The notes beneath the pieces were generated by a model that saw only the letters and a program-made list of their open reading frames with translations, was not told the origin of the DNA and did no database searches. Both the position numbers and the translations under genes were made by a program. From assembly GCA_002454975.1 (NCBI GenBank), contig DKJZ01000102.1, positions 8,669 through 72,668 on the forward strand: a DNA stretch of 64,000 nt, read 5' to 3'. The stretch is from Hylemonella sp. UBA6679 (GTDB lineage: Bacteria; Pseudomonadota; Gammaproteobacteria; Burkholderiales; Burkholderiaceae_C). This document shows positions 1 through 8,948 of this stretch, piece after piece. How positions within the stretch are numbered: position 1 is the first letter of the stretch; each line of letters starts with the position of its first letter.

Positions 1-2764
1 CCCACAGTGTGTCGTCGCCTTTGCCGCCAAGCAAGGTGTTGTTGTCGTTGGTGCCACCGAGCACCACGTTCTCATCGCTGGTGAAGGCCAAGTAATCGTT
101 GACGCCGTCGCCGTCGGTGTCTTTGCGGACCACCATCGGGGTGATTTTTTGCAAAATTTTGTTGCTGTGCAGCGGGTCGGCCACGTTCTGGCGCATTTGG
201 TCGAGCTCCAGGGTGTAATCCGGTGTGCGGAAAATCGAGCTGGGCAGGTGGGTGGCACCCTCGTCGCCCAGGTCGGTGTTGCGCATCACCAGCTCGGCAA
301 AAGAATCGGCCTCCAACTGGTTGAGCAAGTTCAAGCCCTGGGTGCGGCTGAGGTAGTAGAAACGGTCGCCCGCTTGCAACTGCTCCATTTGCACCTCAAA
401 CACAAAGTTGAAGGTCGAGCCCAGCATGCCGCCAAAGGCCATCTTGGCCTCGGCCAAGCCGCCAATCCAGAAGTCCACTTTGTTCAAGCCACCCAAACTG
501 CCACCCGCGTAGGCGCCTGTGGCATTGAGGAAATCTTCGCTGTCGGCTGGCGCATCGGCGCCACCAAACACCAGCTTCATGGCGGCGTCTCGTTTGGCTT
601 CAGCGGTGGTGGCGCCCACGATGCTGCTGTGCTCGCCATACGCGGCAATGAAGTTGATGACCGATGCGGGGTGCTTGAGGTTGAGCGCGAAGTCCACCCA
701 GCTCTCGTAAGGCTTGAGGCGGCTGTCGCTGCCGGTCATCTCGAAGAACTGGCTGCGTGCCTCGTTCAAGGAAGGCATGCCCGTGTCGCGGCCACGCGCA
801 ATGTTCAAAGCGGCCAAATCCAGGGGCAAACCCAGCAGGTTGTTGCGCAGCGCGCCGGTGACGAACTCGTCAATTTCGTTGCCCACTTGGCGGGTCATGC
901 CGCGGATGATGGCGCCAGCGGCCGTGTCACCGTCAGAGCCAAACTCAATGGGGTTGAGGAAGGCGCCAATCAGGTCGATGTTGTCGCTGGTTTGGCCATC
1001 AGCGGCCAAACGGTCCACATTCTCATTGAGCATGGAGTGCCCAAAGCGAAACACCACGTGCGCAAACTCAGCAGAAATGGCAGGGTTGATCGCCACGTTG
1101 TTGGAGAACACAAAGGGGTCCACATCGGGCGAAACCAGGCGGGCAAACTCTTCAAACACCAGGTGCTGGTAAACCATTTCGGTGCTCACACGGCCGGCTT
1201 GGAACAAGCGCTCGCCGTTCCACACCAAGCTGTCGATCGCATCAGCAGCGGGCATGCTGGTCACTGGCACGGCCAGCCACTCGTTGAGGAAATCCACATC
1301 GCCGCCTGCCACCAGCTCGGCCTTGATCTGGTCAATGCGCTGGTTGTGCTCGGAGTGAAACACATGGTGAACCGCGGTCAAGCCGATGTTCTCGTTGCCA
1401 CGACCGTCGCCCACGATGAAGTGTTTGTCGAGCAACTCGTTGTCGTAGATGGTGGCAATGCCAAACTGGTTGAGGGCGATGTCGTTGCCCGCCACGGTAT
1501 CGGCGTCGGCGGTGGTGGCCACCAACGGGGTTGAGGGGTTGCGGTCGTGGTCCACAAAACCGGGGGTGGCGTTGCGGGCAATGTCATCCAAGAAGGCATG
1601 GCCAGTGGCCATGGCTGAAGACGCTGCCACGGGTGACTGGGGGTTGCCTTCCACCAGCGTCATGGGCACTTGGCCGCCTGGTGTGGCGGGTGTTCCGGGC
1701 ACCACCACTTGGGCAAAGCCGTTCTCACCGGGGATGAAGTTGCCGTATTTGTCGGTGGCCAGCAGAGGCACCCGCAAAACGTCGAGGTCAGACAAGGTGA
1801 TGCCCAGCTTTTCGGCGGCTTGCAACTTGATGTCCGCCCAGGTGGGCGGGCCACCGTTTTGGCCCTCGAGCATGTGACCCGTGGCCACAGGCTTGCCATC
1901 GACCATGGCGTATTCACGCAAAAACACCTGGTGCGACTCGTGCGAGGTGTACACCTGGCTCAGGTCGATGAAGGGCGAGGTTTGGTTGGTGCCTTCGCGC
2001 ACGTCATCCGCGGTACCCACAATGCCATCGGCACCAGGCGCGTTGGTGGCGCGGGTGAGCACCATGAAGTTGGTGGGGCTGCCAGGCACAAACAAGGGGT
2101 CATCGGCTTGCAAGGGGATGAACACCGTGCCGCTGCCGCCTTTGCTCACCAGGTCCAGGCCGTGGGTGAAAAACTGGGCAAACAGCGTGGTGAAGCTGTT
2201 GTAGGGCGCACCCAAGTCAGCCATGACGTTGGGAATCACCAAAGTGGTGCCGCTTTCCAGGGTGATGTCAAAGCGGGCCAACTCGGCCGAAATGGCAGCT
2301 TGCTTGGCCTCGGGCGTTGCGTAAGAGGCGTCGCGCACGGCAATGATTTGGTCGCCAGCGGCATAAGGGTCGGCTGCGCCCGCGGCTGCCAGTGCAGCGT
2401 AAATGGCGGAATCGTTGTTCACGCTTTGGTCAGCCACCAGGTTGCTGATGATGCGTGGGTCGGCATCAAAGACCGAGCCTGAGGTTTGCTGGTAGCTGGT
2501 GGGCGCCCCGGTGCGGGGGTTGATGTCAGCACCCTGGTAGTTGGGCGTGAGCAAACGTGGGAAAAACTGGTCGGCAGCACCGAAGGTGATGTTGCTCAGG
2601 TTGTTGTACTCACCCGACACCGTGCGCAAACCGTAAGGCACCAAGTCGCCCACCGGATTGCCCAAGGCATCGGTGTACTCGGTGTAGTTTGTGGCCACAT
2701 GGTTTTCAGCAATTTTGATTTGCTTGAGGATGAATTCCAGATCGTGTTTAACCAGTTTGAACAT
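1..2764 (-). CDS. Animal-type haem peroxidase with C-terminal RTX repeats (partial, 3' end outside window)
   Basis: Reading leftwards, an uninterrupted frame of about 921 codons runs off the window edge. AGGAG lies 7 nt before the ATG. Motifs fit the animal haem peroxidase (peroxinectin/An_peroxidase) superfamily: QFFTHGLDL around H201 (distal histidine region), LTAVHHVFHSEHNQR near residue 460, and FRFGHS with H576 as probable proximal haem ligand. The last visible residues contain GGTNDNNTLLGGKGDD, the start of RTX calcium-binding nonapeptides. There is no N-terminal signal peptide, which fits type I secretion through a C-terminal signal; that signal and the secretion genes are not in view. 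Oddity: the residue before the distal histidine is Thr (T200), where the family usually has Asp. Substrate unknown; family assignment firm. Confidence 0.85.
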   Translation of the reverse strand, partial: MFKLVKHDLEFILKQIKIAENHVATNYTEYTDALGNPVGDLVPYGLRTVSGEYNNLSNITFGAADQFFPRLLTPNYQGADINPRTGAPTSYQQTSGSVFDADPRIISNLVADQSVNNDSAIYAALAAAGAADPYAAGDQIIAVRDASYATPEAKQAAISAELARFDITLESGTTLVIPNVMADLGAPYNSFTTLFAQFFTHGLDLVSKGGSGTVFIPLQADDPLFVPGSPTNFMVLTRATNAPGADGIVGTADDVREGTNQTSPFIDLSQVYTSHESHQVFLREYAMVDGKPVATGHMLEGQNGGPPTWADIKLQAAEKLGITLSDLDVLRVPLLATDKYGNFIPGENGFAQVVVPGTPATPGGQVPMTLVEGNPQSPVAASSAMATGHAFLDDIARNATPGFVDHDRNPSTPLVATTADADTVAGNDIALNQFGIATIYDNELLDKHFIVGDGRGNENIGLTAVHHVFHSEHNQRIDQIKAELVAGGDVDFLNEWLAVPVTSMPAADAIDSLVWNGERLFQAGRVSTEMVYQHLVFEEFARLVSPDVDPFVFSNNVAINPAISAEFAHVVFRFGHSMLNENVDRLAADGQTSDNIDLIGAFLNPIEFGSDGDTAAGAIIRGMTRQVGNEIDEFVTGALRNNLLGLPLDLAALNIARGRDTGMPSLNEARSQFFEMTGSDSRLKPYESWVDFALNLKHPASVINFIAAYGEHSSIVGATTAEAKRDAAMKLVFGGADAPADSEDFLNATGAYAGGSLGGLNKVDFWIGGLAEAKMAFGGMLGSTFNFVFEVQMEQLQAGDRFYYLSRTQGLNLLNQLEADSFAELVMRNTDLGDEGATHLPSSIFRTPDYTLELDQMRQNVADPLHSNKILQKITPMVVRKDTDGDGVNDYLAFTSDENVVLGGTNDNNTLLGGKGDDTLW

Positions 2765-2988
2765 GATGAGCTCCTGTTAGTGATTGAATCGTCCCGCCTC
2801 ACATAGCCAACAACAAAGAGGTTTCGGGATGGGATTGATTATTCGAAATCACCTCGCACTGCACCATGGTGCGAATTCACCTTTCGCATGGTTACATTGA
2901 CCCCCTGCCAACTGGTACAGATGTGGTACGGATGCACGCTCAACAGCCCTGGATCAGCCAGAAAAAGCAGGTTTGCTAGAGTGTGGGC

Positions 2989-3621
2989 ATGAACACGTCT
3001 GCCCTCCCCACCCCGGCTCCCAGGCCCCTGCAACACCGCATCCGATCTGGGCTAGCCCGGACCATCTCCCAGGGCTTGGGTTTGGGCCTGGGCCTCTGCT
3101 TGGTGTTGCACCAGCCAGCCCAGGCACAAGCCACCCCCGCAAGCGCGGTGCTCGAGCCAATTGCATCGCTGGATGTGGCGCGCTACATGGGCACCTGGCA
3201 TGAGATAGCCAAGTACCCCAATTGGTTTCAGCGCAAATGCGCCAGCAACACACACGCCACGTACCAAGTGCTCGGGCCTGGGCGGGTGGAGGTCATCAAC
3301 CGCTGCCGCAAAGCCGATGGTGAGGCCTTGCAGGCCCAAGGGCTGGCGCGGCAAATCGGCGCGGCAGATTCGCCCAAGCTGGAGGTGAGGTTTGCGCCAG
3401 AGTGGCTGTCTTTCGTGCCCTTGGTCTGGGGCGACTACTGGGTGATTGACCTTGATGCGTCGTATGAATTGGTGGCCGTGAGCGAACCCAAGCGTAACTA
3501 CCTGTGGGTGTTGTCACGCACGCCGCAGGTCAACCCCGTGCCCTACCAAGCTTTGTTGCAACGTTTGGCGGCCAAGGGGTTTGACTTGACCAAGCTCGAA
3601 ACCAGCCCCCAGGTGCCTTGA
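2989..3621 (+). CDS. Lipocalin family protein (Blc-like)
   Basis: About 210 residues. A long basic N-region followed by a Gly/Leu hydrophobic stretch ending in QPAQAQA is a probable Sec signal peptide, so the product is likely periplasmic. The lipocalin signature G-x-W occurs in YMGTWHEIAKYP, followed by NWFQRKC; the tail motif YLWVLSRTP is also typical of bacterial outer-membrane lipocalins. No lipobox is obvious, so it may be soluble rather than lipidated as Blc is. The ATG was chosen over a GTG two codons upstream; neither has a strong ribosome site. It is divergent from the peroxidase gene and convergent with the transporter gene. The bound ligand is unknown; Blc homologues bind fatty acids or lysophospholipids. 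Confidence 0.85.
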   Translation: MNTSALPTPAPRPLQHRIRSGLARTISQGLGLGLGLCLVLHQPAQAQATPASAVLEPIASLDVARYMGTWHEIAKYPNWFQRKCASNTHATYQVLGPGRVEVINRCRKADGEALQAQGLARQIGAADSPKLEVRFAPEWLSFVPLVWGDYWVIDLDASYELVAVSEPKRNYLWVLSRTPQVNPVPYQALLQRLAAKGFDLTKLETSPQVP

Positions 3622-3657
3622 GCTGCACGCAACAGCCTAGGCTTTTGCGCAGGTCGT

Positions 3658-4728
3658 TCAGACCAAAAACTCGAAGCGACGCTGAAGCTTGAGGATCACG
3701 CAAGAGCCCACAAAAATGCTCACCAGCGTGACCCAGGCTGTCAGCGCAAAAATCGAGCCGCCAGACATGGCTGCGCCCACCGTACAGCCACCGGCCAACA
3801 CCGCACCAAAACCCATGAGCACGGCGCCCAGCATGTAGTGGCCCATTTTGTTTTCAGATTTGAAAGACTCAAATTTGAACTCCCGGCGCAGCAAGGCAGA
3901 CAGAAAAGCGCCAAGCAAGGTGGCCGGCAACAATGCCGCCTCAAAGCCCAAGTCGCCCAGGCCAGGTTTACTCAAAACACGCATCAGCCAATCGGCCGAA
4001 GGGCTGGCAAAGGTCAGGCTTTGCAGGCTGACCGGGTCAAACGAGTGCGAAGCCACCATCTGCGTCCACAACCACCCACCGCCCACCGTCAAGCCCACCA
4101 ACACCGACATGACCACGGTGTTGGTTTGGTGTTTCAATTTGGCTGCAGCCACCCACACCGCCAACAGCGTGAAGAGCACCCCCAAGGCCAACCCACCCCA
4201 AGGACCCAGGTGGGAGATTGCCAATAAATCGCGTGAAGGACCTGCATCGATGCGCCACCAGCCAGAGATGGCCGAACGCATGGGCATGAGCCAGCCCGAA
4301 ATGGCGGCTTGCACCGTGACAGCAAACACCAAGCCGGAGATGGCTGCGCGCAAGTTACCCGAGCCGGTCAGCACAATGAGTCGACCGGCACAACCACGCG
4401 TCAAAATCATGCCAAAACCAAACAGCAAACCGCCAAACAAAGCGCCCGACATGCTGCCGGGCTGGTCGATGAAGCGAGATTTAGAGGGGTTCAACCAGCC
4501 TCCGGCCACAGCCACCTGCACTGAGAGCACGGCCACTGCGAAAGCCAGCAACCAAACAGCGGAGCGGTCGGTGAGACGACGCTCATACGCGTCAATGATG
4601 GAGGCACGCGCGCAAAAGCGGGATTGTTGTGCGGCCCAGCCAAACACAAAGCCCATCAGCAAGCCGCCGATCATCAGGGCAGAGGCAGCCCCGTGAGCAT
4701 CCACCCATTGCGTGACAAAAGAATTCAT
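3658..4728 (-). CDS. YeeE/YedE family sulfur-compound (thiosulfate-type) importer
   Basis: About 356 residues, very hydrophobic, with nine or more predicted membrane segments. The two halves carry matching glycine-cysteine motifs, GFGMILTRGCAGRL and GFGAVLAGGCTVGAAMSGG, characteristic of the YeeE/YedE (TsuA) family, where conserved cysteines relay thiosulfate through the membrane. Other hallmarks are the N-terminal GFVFGWAAQQSRFCARAS segment and fusion of both repeats in one chain. It lies directly downstream of soxB in the same direction, so moving thiosulfate or a related sulfur compound is the natural inference. The ATG is preferred over a TTG two codons upstream. Substrate not proven by sequence. 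Confidence 0.85.
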   Translation of the reverse strand: MNSFVTQWVDAHGAASALMIGGLLMGFVFGWAAQQSRFCARASIIDAYERRLTDRSAVWLLAFAVAVLSVQVAVAGGWLNPSKSRFIDQPGSMSGALFGGLLFGFGMILTRGCAGRLIVLTGSGNLRAAISGLVFAVTVQAAISGWLMPMRSAISGWWRIDAGPSRDLLAISHLGPWGGLALGVLFTLLAVWVAAAKLKHQTNTVVMSVLVGLTVGGGWLWTQMVASHSFDPVSLQSLTFASPSADWLMRVLSKPGLGDLGFEAALLPATLLGAFLSALLRREFKFESFKSENKMGHYMLGAVLMGFGAVLAGGCTVGAAMSGGSIFALTAWVTLVSIFVGSCVILKLQRRFEFLV

Positions 4729-4803
4729 TTCCAATCAGAAACCATGAACAAGTCCGCTATTGTCCATGGTTTCCGACCCGAGCCGGGCAGCGCCCTGCGC
4801 GCC

Positions 4804-6534
4804 TCAGGCCAGCCCGGGGTTGCCCTTCATGCCGATGAGCTCGGGCACATTGAGTTTGGGAGGCTTGACGCGACCACCTTGGGCCTTGAGCCAAGACGCC
4901 ACCAAGTCCCACACCATGGGGTTGCCCGCCGTGGCCGCTTCTTGGGCCACAGGCGCCCAACCGGCCACCTTGTAGCTGCGTGAAGCGTCGATGGGGCGCC
5001 CGTTGAGGCGCATGTTGTCGATGCGCCGACCGGCAGCATTGAGCGGGCTGCAGGTGTAGGTCAGCCCCCCTACCCGCACCATGTCCCCGCCCTGCTGGTA
5101 GTAAGGGTCGGGGTTGAAGAGGTTGTCACACACATCTTCGAGCACGGTTTTAAGCGTTTCACCCGTCATTTGGGTGACGGTGGCGTAAGAGTAGGTGGTG
5201 GCCGTCATGTCCATGAGCCACTCACGGGTGATGGCTTGGCCGCTGAGCAAGGAGGTGCCCCAGCGAAAACCTGGCGAAAAGGCAATCTCTGCGCCTTGCA
5301 CGTCCATCAAGGCGTCGAGCAGCAGTTGGTCGCCGGTGCCATTGAAGTTGCCACGACGAAACAACGTGCCTTCGGTCACTGCCAATGTCTCAGACAGCGA
5401 GGCAGCGTAAGGCGCACGGATGCGCGCAATCAAAGCGGCCATCTCCGGGTCAGCCGGCAGCATGTTGGCAAACACGGGCAAGAGCTTGTAGCGGAAGTCG
5501 CTCACGCGCTTGTCTTTGACCTCGAAGTCCAGCACGCCCAAAAACTTGCCATTGGAGCCCGCATTGGTCACCAGGGTTTGACCACTGCGGTTGGCGACCA
5601 CGGTGGCCACCGGCATACCGTCGTGGGTATGGCCGCCCATGATCGCGTCGATGCCTGTGACGCGCGAGGCCATTTTCAAATCCACATCCATGCCGTTGTG
5701 GCTCAAGACGACCACCACCTGTGCACCCTTGGCGCGCACCTCGTCAACCATCTTCTGCAGGTTCTCATCCTGGATGCCAAAAGACCAATCGGCCACCATG
5801 TAGCGCGGGTTGGCAATTGGGGTGTAGGGAAAGGCCTGACCGATGATGGCGCAAGGCACACCGTTCATCTCGCGGATGACGTAGGGCTTGAAAACCGGAT
5901 CGCCAAAGTCAGCGGTTTTGACGTTTTGCGCAACAAAGTCCACCTTGCCCTTGAAGTCTTTGTCGATGATCTCCTGCACACGCTCCATGCCCAGGGTGAA
6001 CTCCCAGTGGCCCGTCATCACATCCACGCCCAGCAGCTTGCATGCATCGACCATGTCTTGGCCCTTGGTCCACAGCGATGTGGCCGAGCCCTGCCAGGTG
6101 TCGCCACCATCGAGCAGCAAAGCGCCGGGGCGGCTGGCTTTCATGCGTTTAACCAAGGTGGCCAAGTGGGCAAAACCACCCACCTTGCCATAGCGCTTGG
6201 CCGCAGTTTCAAAGTCGAGGTGCGACAGGGCGTAGGCCTCGTGCGAGCCGAGCTTGACCTTGGCGTGTTTGAGCAAATGCTCGCCCACCAAGTGAGGCAG
6301 CTTGCCGTTCATGCTGCCCACACCCAGGTTCACACTGGGTTCACGAAAATAAATCGGCAGCAGTTGTGCGTGGCAGTCGGTCATGTGCAAGAAAGACACT
6401 TGACCGAAGCGAGGCACGTTGTAGAGGCCCTCGGCGGCCGTGGCTGCATCGGCATGCGACCAACCGGCCAAACCCATGCCCGCCACAGAACCGGCACCGA
6501 GCACCTGAAGGAATTCGCGTTTGGTTAAATTCAT
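4804..6534 (-). CDS. soxB: Thiosulfohydrolase SoxB
   Basis: Hydrolyses the SoxY-bound cysteine S-sulfonate to release sulfate in the periplasmic Sox cycle, using a dinuclear manganese site. At 576 residues it has the usual SoxB length. The N-terminus (TKREFLQVLGAGSVAG) resembles a Tat signal with KR in place of RR. Metallophosphoesterase motifs are present: MTDCHAQL (D53, H55), LDGGDTWQG (141-149), the SoxB signature MTGHWEFTLG (173-182), LSHNG (277-281) and GGHTHDG (300-306). A 5'-nucleotidase-type C-terminal domain follows. It is last of the sox structural genes, separated from soxX by a hairpin terminator, so its level may be set separately from the other genes. Confidence 0.96.
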   Translation of the reverse strand: MNLTKREFLQVLGAGSVAGMGLAGWSHADAATAAEGLYNVPRFGQVSFLHMTDCHAQLLPIYFREPSVNLGVGSMNGKLPHLVGEHLLKHAKVKLGSHEAYALSHLDFETAAKRYGKVGGFAHLATLVKRMKASRPGALLLDGGDTWQGSATSLWTKGQDMVDACKLLGVDVMTGHWEFTLGMERVQEIIDKDFKGKVDFVAQNVKTADFGDPVFKPYVIREMNGVPCAIIGQAFPYTPIANPRYMVADWSFGIQDENLQKMVDEVRAKGAQVVVVLSHNGMDVDLKMASRVTGIDAIMGGHTHDGMPVATVVANRSGQTLVTNAGSNGKFLGVLDFEVKDKRVSDFRYKLLPVFANMLPADPEMAALIARIRAPYAASLSETLAVTEGTLFRRGNFNGTGDQLLLDALMDVQGAEIAFSPGFRWGTSLLSGQAITREWLMDMTATTYSYATVTQMTGETLKTVLEDVCDNLFNPDPYYQQGGDMVRVGGLTYTCSPLNAAGRRIDNMRLNGRPIDASRSYKVAGWAPVAQEAATAGNPMVWDLVASWLKAQGGRVKPPKLNVPELIGMKGNPGLA

Positions 6535-6561
6535 AAATCAGCAACCACGGAATAAAGAAAG

Positions 6562-6589
6562 TTAAAAAAGACCCGGCAAGCCGGGTCTT
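6562..6589 (-). terminator. Rho-independent terminator between soxX and soxB
   Basis: In the minus direction AAGACCCGGC pairs perfectly with GCCGGGTCTT around a two-base centre, followed by a run of six T. It sits just after the soxX stop and before soxB in a tight operon, so it probably reduces soxB transcription rather than ending the cluster, unless soxB has its own promoter. Confidence 0.8.
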
Positions 6590-6595
6590 GGGTCC

Positions 6596-7249
6596 TCAGT
6601 CTTTGTTGACTGGCGAGTTCGGGTCCAGCAGCAAGGCCACCAAGTGCCCCACTTGCTCCTCGTTCAAGGTGCCAGCATGACCGGCACGGGGCATGTTGGA
6701 GCAGGCGTTGTAAGCCTTCGAGTTCCAAATCTTGCCCCAGGTGTATTCCACAATCGGGCGCATGGCCGGGTCGTTGGGGTTGCTCACACCACGCAGCTTG
6801 GCATAGTTGTAGAGGCTCGGGCCAATGGTGCCGTAGGAGATCTCTTTTTTGTCGATCTGGTGGCAGTTGTAGCAATTGCCGCCGTTGACCGTGGTGGCAG
6901 TGTCAGTCCAGGTTTGACCACGCCCACTTTGGGCAATGGCTTCGCCTTTTTTCCAGTCACCCAGAAACTTGTCGTTGGCGGGCCACTTGATGGTCTTGAG
7001 GTTGGCCGCTTCGATGGCTTGCGCCACTTTGTCGTCCAAGCGCACACCCTGAGCGTCAGCCTCGCTGCAAGCGCGGTTGGTCTCGTCGATCTGGGAAATG
7101 CGCTCCACCTTGGCAATGCCCTCGGTGCGGAAGGCGGTTTGCACCATCTTTTGGTAGATCTGGTCGAGTTCAGCCTTGTTGGGGGCAGATGCGCAAGCAC
7201 CCAGGGCCGCCACAGCCAGCAGGCTTAAGGAGATTTTTGTCTTGTTCAT
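6596..7249 (-). CDS. soxX: Sulfur oxidation c-type cytochrome SoxX
   Basis: Partner of SoxA in the SoxAX complex that joins thiosulfate oxidatively to the SoxY cysteine. The 217 residues begin with a signal peptide whose end, AALGAC, looks like a lipobox (C19), so it may be a periplasm-facing lipoprotein. One haem-binding motif, CYNCH (126-130), lies in a GxGR...GGNCYNCH context typical of SoxX. The C-terminal NMPRAGHAGTLNEEQ segment carries the likely methionine ligand. The N-terminal extension before the haem domain, with C61, matches longer SoxX proteins. It follows soxA closely and is followed by a terminator. Confidence 0.94.
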   Translation of the reverse strand: MNKTKISLSLLAVAALGACASAPNKAELDQIYQKMVQTAFRTEGIAKVERISQIDETNRACSEADAQGVRLDDKVAQAIEAANLKTIKWPANDKFLGDWKKGEAIAQSGRGQTWTDTATTVNGGNCYNCHQIDKKEISYGTIGPSLYNYAKLRGVSNPNDPAMRPIVEYTWGKIWNSKAYNACSNMPRAGHAGTLNEEQVGHLVALLLDPNSPVNKD

Positions 7250-7283
7250 GGCAACAGTTCTTTAAAAGCTGGGTGCTGCTCAA

Positions 7284-8087
7284 TCAGCGCTTGACGGTGG
7301 GAACCGCAGAGGCCGCACCCTTGGCGTTGACACCCAGGTAAGTGCTCAGGGCCGTCATGGCATCGCTGCCAAACTCAGGGTAGGGAAAACGCTGCTGTCG
7401 GAAGCAATCGTTCAAACGCAGCTGCATGCTCCACATCTGCCCGTTGGACACGCGGTAAGCCGGCCAAGCAGCAAAACCCACGCCATCACCTGGATTTTTG
7501 GTCAAGTTGGGCAGGTCTTGCAAACGGATGCGCTTGCCCTCCTCGCCATGGCAGGACGCACACGAAAAGTCGTGCGTACCACCACGCTGGAAGAACATGC
7601 GCTTGCCGGCTTCATAGAAGGTTTTCTCCAGCGCGTGGTTTTGCGGCAGGTTAAAGCGCAAACCCTTGGACTCAGCTGCCACCCATGTGGCCAAGGCTGT
7701 GACGTTGGCCATCTCGCCTTTGCCAAAAGGCGTTTTGGAGATCTCTGCGGCATTGAAGCCCTGCAAGTTGGCCATGCAAGTCACGATGCGCGACTCAAGG
7801 TCTTGCACGGTGCCCACATCTGCAAAATAGCGGGGCAACTCGACAAACGCGCCTTTGACCACGCCTGGGCCTTTGCCCAGGTCGCATTGCTCGAGCGATG
7901 CGTTTTTAGGGCCACGTTTTTGTTTCCAAAGGTCTTCGCCCTTGGCTTCGAACAAATCGGCGGGGTTCCCGTCGGCCAACATGGCCCGGTACTCTTCAAT
8001 GGCTTGGATCGATGTTTTCTGGGCCAGCGCAGAGCCGCAAAGCAAGAGCCCCACGGCCAGGGCTGTCCATGTGTGGCGATGTGTCAC
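7284..8087 (-). CDS. soxA: L-cysteine S-thiosulfotransferase subunit SoxA
   Basis: Catalytic cytochrome of SoxAX. The 267 residues start at GTG (GGAG about 6 nt upstream) with a clear Sec signal ending in SALAQ. It belongs to the single-haem SoxA type: only one CASCH motif (176-180) remains, while C68 and C104 in the N-terminal half are left from the lost first haem domain and probably form a disulfide. The active-site cysteine that becomes the persulfide haem ligand is C228 in LRLNDCFRQQRFP, the SoxA signature. It lies between soxZ and soxX. Confidence 0.95.
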   Translation of the reverse strand: MTHRHTWTALAVGLLLCGSALAQKTSIQAIEEYRAMLADGNPADLFEAKGEDLWKQKRGPKNASLEQCDLGKGPGVVKGAFVELPRYFADVGTVQDLESRIVTCMANLQGFNAAEISKTPFGKGEMANVTALATWVAAESKGLRFNLPQNHALEKTFYEAGKRMFFQRGGTHDFSCASCHGEEGKRIRLQDLPNLTKNPGDGVGFAAWPAYRVSNGQMWSMQLRLNDCFRQQRFPYPEFGSDAMTALSTYLGVNAKGAASAVPTVKR

Positions 8088-8105
8088 GTGTGTCTCCTTG
8101 GAGGA

Positions 8106-8417
8106 TCAGGATACGGTGGCTTCGTCGGTGCGGCTGTCGCCCTTGTTGTCTTTCCAGTTCACGGAAATTTTGTCGCCAGCTTTGGCGCCTTTGACCGTGA
8201 GCTGCATGAAGGGGTTTTTCGACACAGCAGGGCCCCACTCGGCCGTCATCACGGGCTTGCCGTTGTGCGAGACGGTGATGTCGGTGATGTGCCAGGCGGG
8301 AATGAGTTTGCCAGCCGCGTCTTTGCGCTGACCGGTTTCCATTTCGTGGCTCATGAGCACACGAACGGTGGCGTTGGCGCCTGCGGATTGGGCGCGGATG
8401 CGCATGGGATCTGCCAT
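8106..8417 (-). CDS. soxZ: Thiosulfate oxidation carrier subunit SoxZ
   Basis: The 103-residue partner of SoxY in the SoxYZ carrier. The MADPMRIRAQ start, VRVLMSHEMETGQRKDAAGK and KNPFMQLTVKGAKAGDKISVNWKD are standard SoxZ sequence (an Ig-like beta sandwich). No signal peptide is present, as expected: SoxZ is exported bound to Tat-signal-bearing SoxY. A GGAG site precedes the ATG. The gene lies 52 bases after soxY and 18 before soxA. Confidence 0.96.
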   Translation of the reverse strand: MADPMRIRAQSAGANATVRVLMSHEMETGQRKDAAGKLIPAWHITDITVSHNGKPVMTAEWGPAVSKNPFMQLTVKGAKAGDKISVNWKDNKGDSRTDEATVS

Positions 8418-8469
8418 TTTTAGCTCCTAAATTCGAGGTGTGTTGGGGTTGATGCTTGAGATGGACGGA

Positions 8470-8925
8470 TCAACCGCCGCAGCCACCCAAGGTCACTTTG
8501 ACTTCTTTTTTGGCAAAAAACGCTTTGCCGTCGTTGGTGATGGCCACAGCGTAGACATCCGAGGACTGGCCCATCTTGGCGCGTGTGGCAAAGTTGGGGT
8601 CGACCGCATCGGTCACGTTGAACATGGCCACCAAAGCGCTGGGGTTCTTTTCCACCAAGATCAACAGATGCTTGATGCCAGGCAAGGTGGAGGACAAGCC
8701 CAAGGGCACCACCGCGCCGTTTTCGGCAATGTCGGGGGCGGTGAGGGTCACGTCTTTGCTGGCCACGGGCACGCTGCCACCGAAAGCAGCCACGGCTTCA
8801 TTGATGGTTTTGGCCTCAAAGGCGTTTTTGTTGAAAGCCCAGGCAAACTGGGGGAACAGGCCAGTGGAGGCCAGCAGGCCACCCAAGATGGCGCTGTGCT
8901 TGAGGGCGTCGCGTCGATTGCTCAT
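8470..8925 (-). CDS. soxY: Thiosulfate oxidation carrier protein SoxY
   Basis: Carries sulfur intermediates covalently on the cysteine of its C-terminal swinging arm, here ending VKVTLGGCGG (Cys third from the end), the invariant GGCGG motif. The N-terminus has a twin-arginine signal (SNRRDALKHSAILGG). The ATG is chosen over an adjacent TTG because AGGAG sits 7 nt upstream. Length 151 residues is usual. It lies in the order soxC-soxD-soxY-soxZ-soxA-soxX, whereas many alphaproteobacterial clusters use soxXYZABCD. Confidence 0.96.
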   Translation of the reverse strand: MSNRRDALKHSAILGGLLASTGLFPQFAWAFNKNAFEAKTINEAVAAFGGSVPVASKDVTLTAPDIAENGAVVPLGLSSTLPGIKHLLILVEKNPSALVAMFNVTDAVDPNFATRAKMGQSSDVYAVAITNDGKAFFAKKEVKVTLGGCGG

Positions 8926-8948
8926 CAAAATCTCCTGTGAAAAAAATA

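Noticed and set aside
149..1534. 461-codon plus-strand open frame
   Set aside because: It is antisense to the haem peroxidase, which has clear family motifs and a ribosome site; the antisense product is His/Val/Gly-biased and has no domain.
2983..2988. GTG start for the lipocalin
   Set aside because: Two codons upstream of an ATG with no better ribosome site; the ATG is simpler.
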